Shown: piece by piece, positions 5,763 through 7,649 of the stretch
Layout: every line of letters begins with the position of its first letter
How positions within the stretch are numbered: position 1 is the first letter of the stretch
Origin: Actinomycetota bacterium
Lineage (GTDB): Bacteria; Actinomycetota; Actinomycetes; Actinomycetales; Microbacteriaceae
Assembly (NCBI GenBank): GCA_009704225.1
Contig: WLEN01000029.1
Coordinates: 1-7,649, forward strand
Length of the DNA: 7,649 nt
Direction: 5' to 3'
Made by a program: the position numbers and the translations under genes
The notes under the pieces: generated by a model
The model's database searches: none
Seen by the model: the letters and a program-made list of their open reading frames with translations, nothing else
Told to the model about the DNA's origin: nothing

Positions 5763-6631
5763 AAATTTCACGAATCGCCGCCGCCGTTTCCATCGGAACG
5801 CTCATCGGGCTAGCTGGCTGCGCTCCGACCGCAACGCCCTCGAGCGAGCCAATAGTTATTGGCTCGCAGGCTTACTATTCGAATGAAATCGTTGCCGAGG
5901 CGTACGCCCTGGTACTGGAGGACGCCGGATTCACCGTTGAGCGTAAGTTCTCGCTCGGACAGCGTGACGTATACGTCCCCGCACTTGTTGCCGGCGAAAT
6001 TGACCTGTTCCCGGAGTACACCGGTAACCTCTTGCAGTTCTTCGTCCCGACCGCGACGGAAACCGCGGCGGACGACGTATACGCGGCCCTCGCGACGTCG
6101 TTGCCGGACGGGCTGACCGCACTCGCCATGTCGCCCGCGAGCGACCAAGATTCTTACAACGTGACACAGGAGTTTGCATCTGCAAACAGCCTCGAGTCCA
6201 TCGCCGATCTGGCTAACCTCGCTGACATCACTCTCGGTGGTGCGCCTGAACTCGCCGAACGCCCCTACGGCCCCAGCGGCTTGCTGGAAACTTACGGCGT
6301 GACGGTGTCGTTCGAGGCCACCGGAGACACGACCGTTGAATCGCTCGTCGCCGGAATTGTCGATATGGCCAACGTCTACAGCGCAGACCCGCGAATCCAG
6401 CAACTCGGTCTTGTTACCTTGTCGGACCCGCTTGGATTGTTCCTTTCGTCGAACGTCGTGCCGATTGCCTCGGAGGCGGTCAACGCCGATGCGCGTGCTC
6501 TCATCGACGCTGTTTCAGCAGCGATGAGCGCCGAGGATCTGGTCGCGCTCAATGTGCGCAGTGTGGACGAGAAATTGTCTGCTGCAGTCATCGCCCGCGA
6601 ATGGCTGGTTTCCGAGGGTCTGCTCGACTAG
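5759..6631 (+). CDS. opuCC: Osmoprotectant ABC importer, substrate-binding lipoprotein (OpuCC/ProX type)
   Basis: This is a 290-residue extracytoplasmic solute receptor. A signal sequence with Lys2 and Arg5 leads to the lipobox LAGC, so Cys21 should be lipid-modified and anchor the protein to the outer face of the membrane. A short Thr/Ser/Pro linker (22-30) precedes the OpuAC-type fold: VIGSQAYYSNEIVAEAYALV (33-52), the family hallmark GEIDLFPEYTGN (79-90) and ANVYSADPRIQQLGLVTL (204-221). The hallmark segment lines the ligand site in choline/betaine-binding relatives; I cannot identify the full aromatic cage, so the ligand stays at class level. It is the last gene of the operon, four-base overlapped with the permease. 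A perfect inverted repeat at codons 29-36 is described separately. Confidence 0.9.
   Translation: MKISRIAAAVSIGTLIGLAGCAPTATPSSEPIVIGSQAYYSNEIVAEAYALVLEDAGFTVERKFSLGQRDVYVPALVAGEIDLFPEYTGNLLQFFVPTATETAADDVYAALATSLPDGLTALAMSPASDQDSYNVTQEFASANSLESIADLANLADITLGGAPELAERPYGPSGLLETYGVTVSFEATGDTTVESLVAGIVDMANVYSADPRIQQLGLVTLSDPLGLFLSSNVVPIASEAVNADARALIDAVSAAMSAEDLVALNVRSVDEKLSAAVIAREWLVSEGLLD
5844..5867 (+). repeat. Perfect inverted repeat inside the lipoprotein gene
   Basis: GCGAGCCAAT (5844-5853) and ATTGGCTCGC (5858-5867) are exact reverse complements separated by four bases, AGTT. In RNA they form a 10-bp hairpin with a four-base loop, one more A-U pair being possible inside. It covers codons 29-36, directly after the lipobox linker. 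No run of U follows, so it is not a standard intrinsic terminator. Confidence 0.85.
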
Positions 6632-6647
6632 ACCAACCCTTCGGGGA

Positions 6648-7130
6648 CTACGGCTTGGTTGTGGAGTCAGGTTTGTCGGCTTTGCGAGTTGCGAGCGCGA
6701 AAACGGCAAGCCCCGCGACCAAGGCCCCCGCGCCGAGTCCGTAGGACAGCACTTCATCGGCCCGGTTGGCATCAACGAACACTCCGACGAATACAACGGC
6801 AATAATGGCAACGACGACACCGATCAGTTTCGACTTGAGGTCGTCCAGGTCCCTGACCTGCAACCAATCTGGAACCTTTAGTTCGGGGTCGACGAACAGT
6901 TCGTACAAGCCATAACCAATGACGAGCAGAACGGTTCCCAACAGGATTGCGTCGACTGCGGTCAGGACATCAACAATCGTGTCTTTGAGGTAGGCATGGG
7001 TCGTGATCGATTCGTAGACCACGACCACCATCTCGATTGACCCTTGGGCCATCAGGAGTAGCGCACCGATGATGGAGGCAATCGCGGGAACTATAACCGC
7101 GTAGCGGGTCAGACCGAGAATTTGTCGCAT
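6648..7130 (-). CDS. YqhA/UPF0114 family membrane protein
   Basis: This 160-residue protein carries the UPF0114 signature: YGLYELFVDPEL (73-84), VPDWL (86-90) and RDLDDLKSKL (93-102), between hydrophobic helices at about 10-28, 58-80, 102-120 and 129-147. Family members are small inner-membrane proteins of unknown biochemical function. The C-terminal tail (149-160) is polar and lysine-rich, probably cytoplasmic. ATG 7130 gives a normal N-terminus for the family; the preceding ribosome site is weak. It converges on the lipoprotein gene with 16 bases between stop codons, and its start faces the transhydrogenase gene. No operon partner is visible. Confidence 0.9.
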   Translation of the reverse strand: MRQILGLTRYAVIVPAIASIIGALLLMAQGSIEMVVVVYESITTHAYLKDTIVDVLTAVDAILLGTVLLVIGYGLYELFVDPELKVPDWLQVRDLDDLKSKLIGVVVAIIAVVFVGVFVDANRADEVLSYGLGAGALVAGLAVFALATRKADKPDSTTKP

Positions 7131-7329
7131 GCGACGAGTTTAGGTGCCCTCGGCCAGGTTTGGTAGGCATCGAATCCTGCAGGCGAGGGCGGGTACACAG
7201 TGCGCGGTGCGTCAACCGCGGAGTCGCTCAACTGTATAGAATTTGGAGACTGCCGAAAATGACACTCTTCGTGAGGAGTCTGTTTCGGGATGGCCACAAC
7301 GAGTGGCACAAAGTGGAAGGTTTGCGCAC
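7131..7329. promoter_or_regulatory. Divergent intergenic region between YqhA-family gene and pntA
   Basis: These 199 bases should hold promoters in both directions. On the + strand, TATAGAAT at 7235-7242 contains two overlapping -10-like hexamers (TATAGA, TAGAAT), about 90 bases before the pntA start; the -35 region upstream shows no good match. On the - strand, TTGACG (complement of 7210-7215) resembles a -35, but no -10 sits at proper spacing. GGAAGG at 7315-7320 is the likely ribosome site of pntA. The open frame through 7160-7348 has no coding character. Confidence 0.35.
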
Positions 7330-7649
7330 ATGGCTCGTCTGGGAATAGTGAAAGAGGGCAACGGCGAAACTCGGGTTGCCGCCACTCCGGACACCGTCGC
7401 AAAGTTGCTGCTGTTGGGCTACGAGGTCGTTGTTGAACGTGGCGCTGGCGCTGAATCGTCATTCCCTGACTCTCAGTACAAAACCGCTGGCGCGATCGTC
7501 GCGGATAAAAAGAAGACGTGGGCGTCCGAGATTGTCATGAAGGTCAATGCCCCCACCGACGCAGAAATTGCGAGCATGGCGCCAGGAACAACCGTTATTG
7601 GTGTCATGGCACCCGGGCTCCGTCCGGAACTTCTCGCTGCAATGGCCAA
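7330..7649 (+). CDS. pntA: NAD(P) transhydrogenase alpha subunit, N-terminal part
   Basis: The first 106 codons of the gene are present; the rest lies beyond the window. The start MARLGIVKEG followed by ETRVAATPDTV (13-23) is the standard opening of PntA, which with its partner subunits moves hydride between NADH and NADP+ using the proton gradient across the membrane. Further typical parts are VVVERGAG (33-40), SFPDSQY (44-50), AGAIVAD (53-59), VMKVNAPT (69-76) and VMAPGL (92-97). Alanine dehydrogenase has a related N-terminal domain but usually shows EYRVALTP at the same point, so PntA fits better. ATG 7330 has GGAAGG upstream with a nine-base spacer. Whether alpha is split into two polypeptides cannot be seen. 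Confidence 0.88.
   Translation, partial: MARLGIVKEGNGETRVAATPDTVAKLLLLGYEVVVERGAGAESSFPDSQYKTAGAIVADKKKTWASEIVMKVNAPTDAEIASMAPGTTVIGVMAPGLRPELLAAMA

Noticed and set aside
5810..6403. 197-codon open frame on the - strand opposite the binding-protein gene
   Set aside because: It is a shadow of the well-supported lipoprotein gene, with no ribosome site or recognisable motif and an Arg-rich low-quality composition.
6632..6659. Possible terminator between the convergent genes (ACCAA ... TTGGT with inner CCC/GGG)
   Set aside because: The stem is short and imperfect and no T-run follows on either strand.
7160..7348. 62-codon + strand frame before and overlapping the pntA start
   Set aside because: It overlaps pntA in another frame and the composition is not protein-like; pntA has its own start and ribosome site.

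Overview
This 7.6 kb window looks like chromosomal DNA of an actinobacterium, probably a Micrococcales/Microbacteriaceae-like organism. The reasons are the moderate-to-high GC, the GTG starts, the short gaps or overlaps between genes, and the protein types (actinobacterial-style SDR, YqhA/UPF0114, DUF427, a BacNav-like channel and PntA). This taxonomic call is an inference from protein style, not from a marker gene. No rRNA, tRNA, transposase, CRISPR array or phage module was seen, and no gene-free stretch exceeds about 200 bases.

Left part (1-1122, + strand): the C-terminal end of a short-chain dehydrogenase/reductase, followed after 42 bases by a complete single-domain voltage-gated cation channel of the bacterial sodium channel type.

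Middle (1183-3262, - strand): a two-gene unit, transcribed opposite to its neighbours, that encodes two collagen-like proteins. The first gene in transcription order (1859-3262) encodes a protein with a signal peptide, an uninterrupted stalk of 89 Gly-X-Y triplets and a 130-residue beta-rich head resembling C-terminal domains of phage tail fibres. The second (1183-1833), 25 bases downstream, encodes a four-helix membrane protein ending in a bare tail of 21 Gly-X-Y triplets. This pair is the least ordinary part of the window.

Right-centre (3417-6631, + strand): a DUF427 protein followed by a complete osmoprotectant (glycine betaine/choline/proline-type) ABC importer in the order ATPase, permease, permease, substrate-binding lipoprotein. 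The four transporter genes overlap each other by 1, 8 and 4 bases and are almost certainly one translationally coupled operon. The ATPase lacks the CBS regulatory domains often found in this family. The lipoprotein gene has a perfect 10-bp inverted repeat just after its lipobox.

Right end: a convergent YqhA/UPF0114 membrane protein gene (6648-7130, - strand), a 199-base divergent intergenic region with a possible -10 element, and the start of an NAD(P) transhydrogenase alpha subunit gene (7330 to the window end, + strand). Several genes bear on ion and solute balance (cation channel, osmoprotectant importer, proton-coupled transhydrogenase), but a shared function beyond the importer operon is only a guess.
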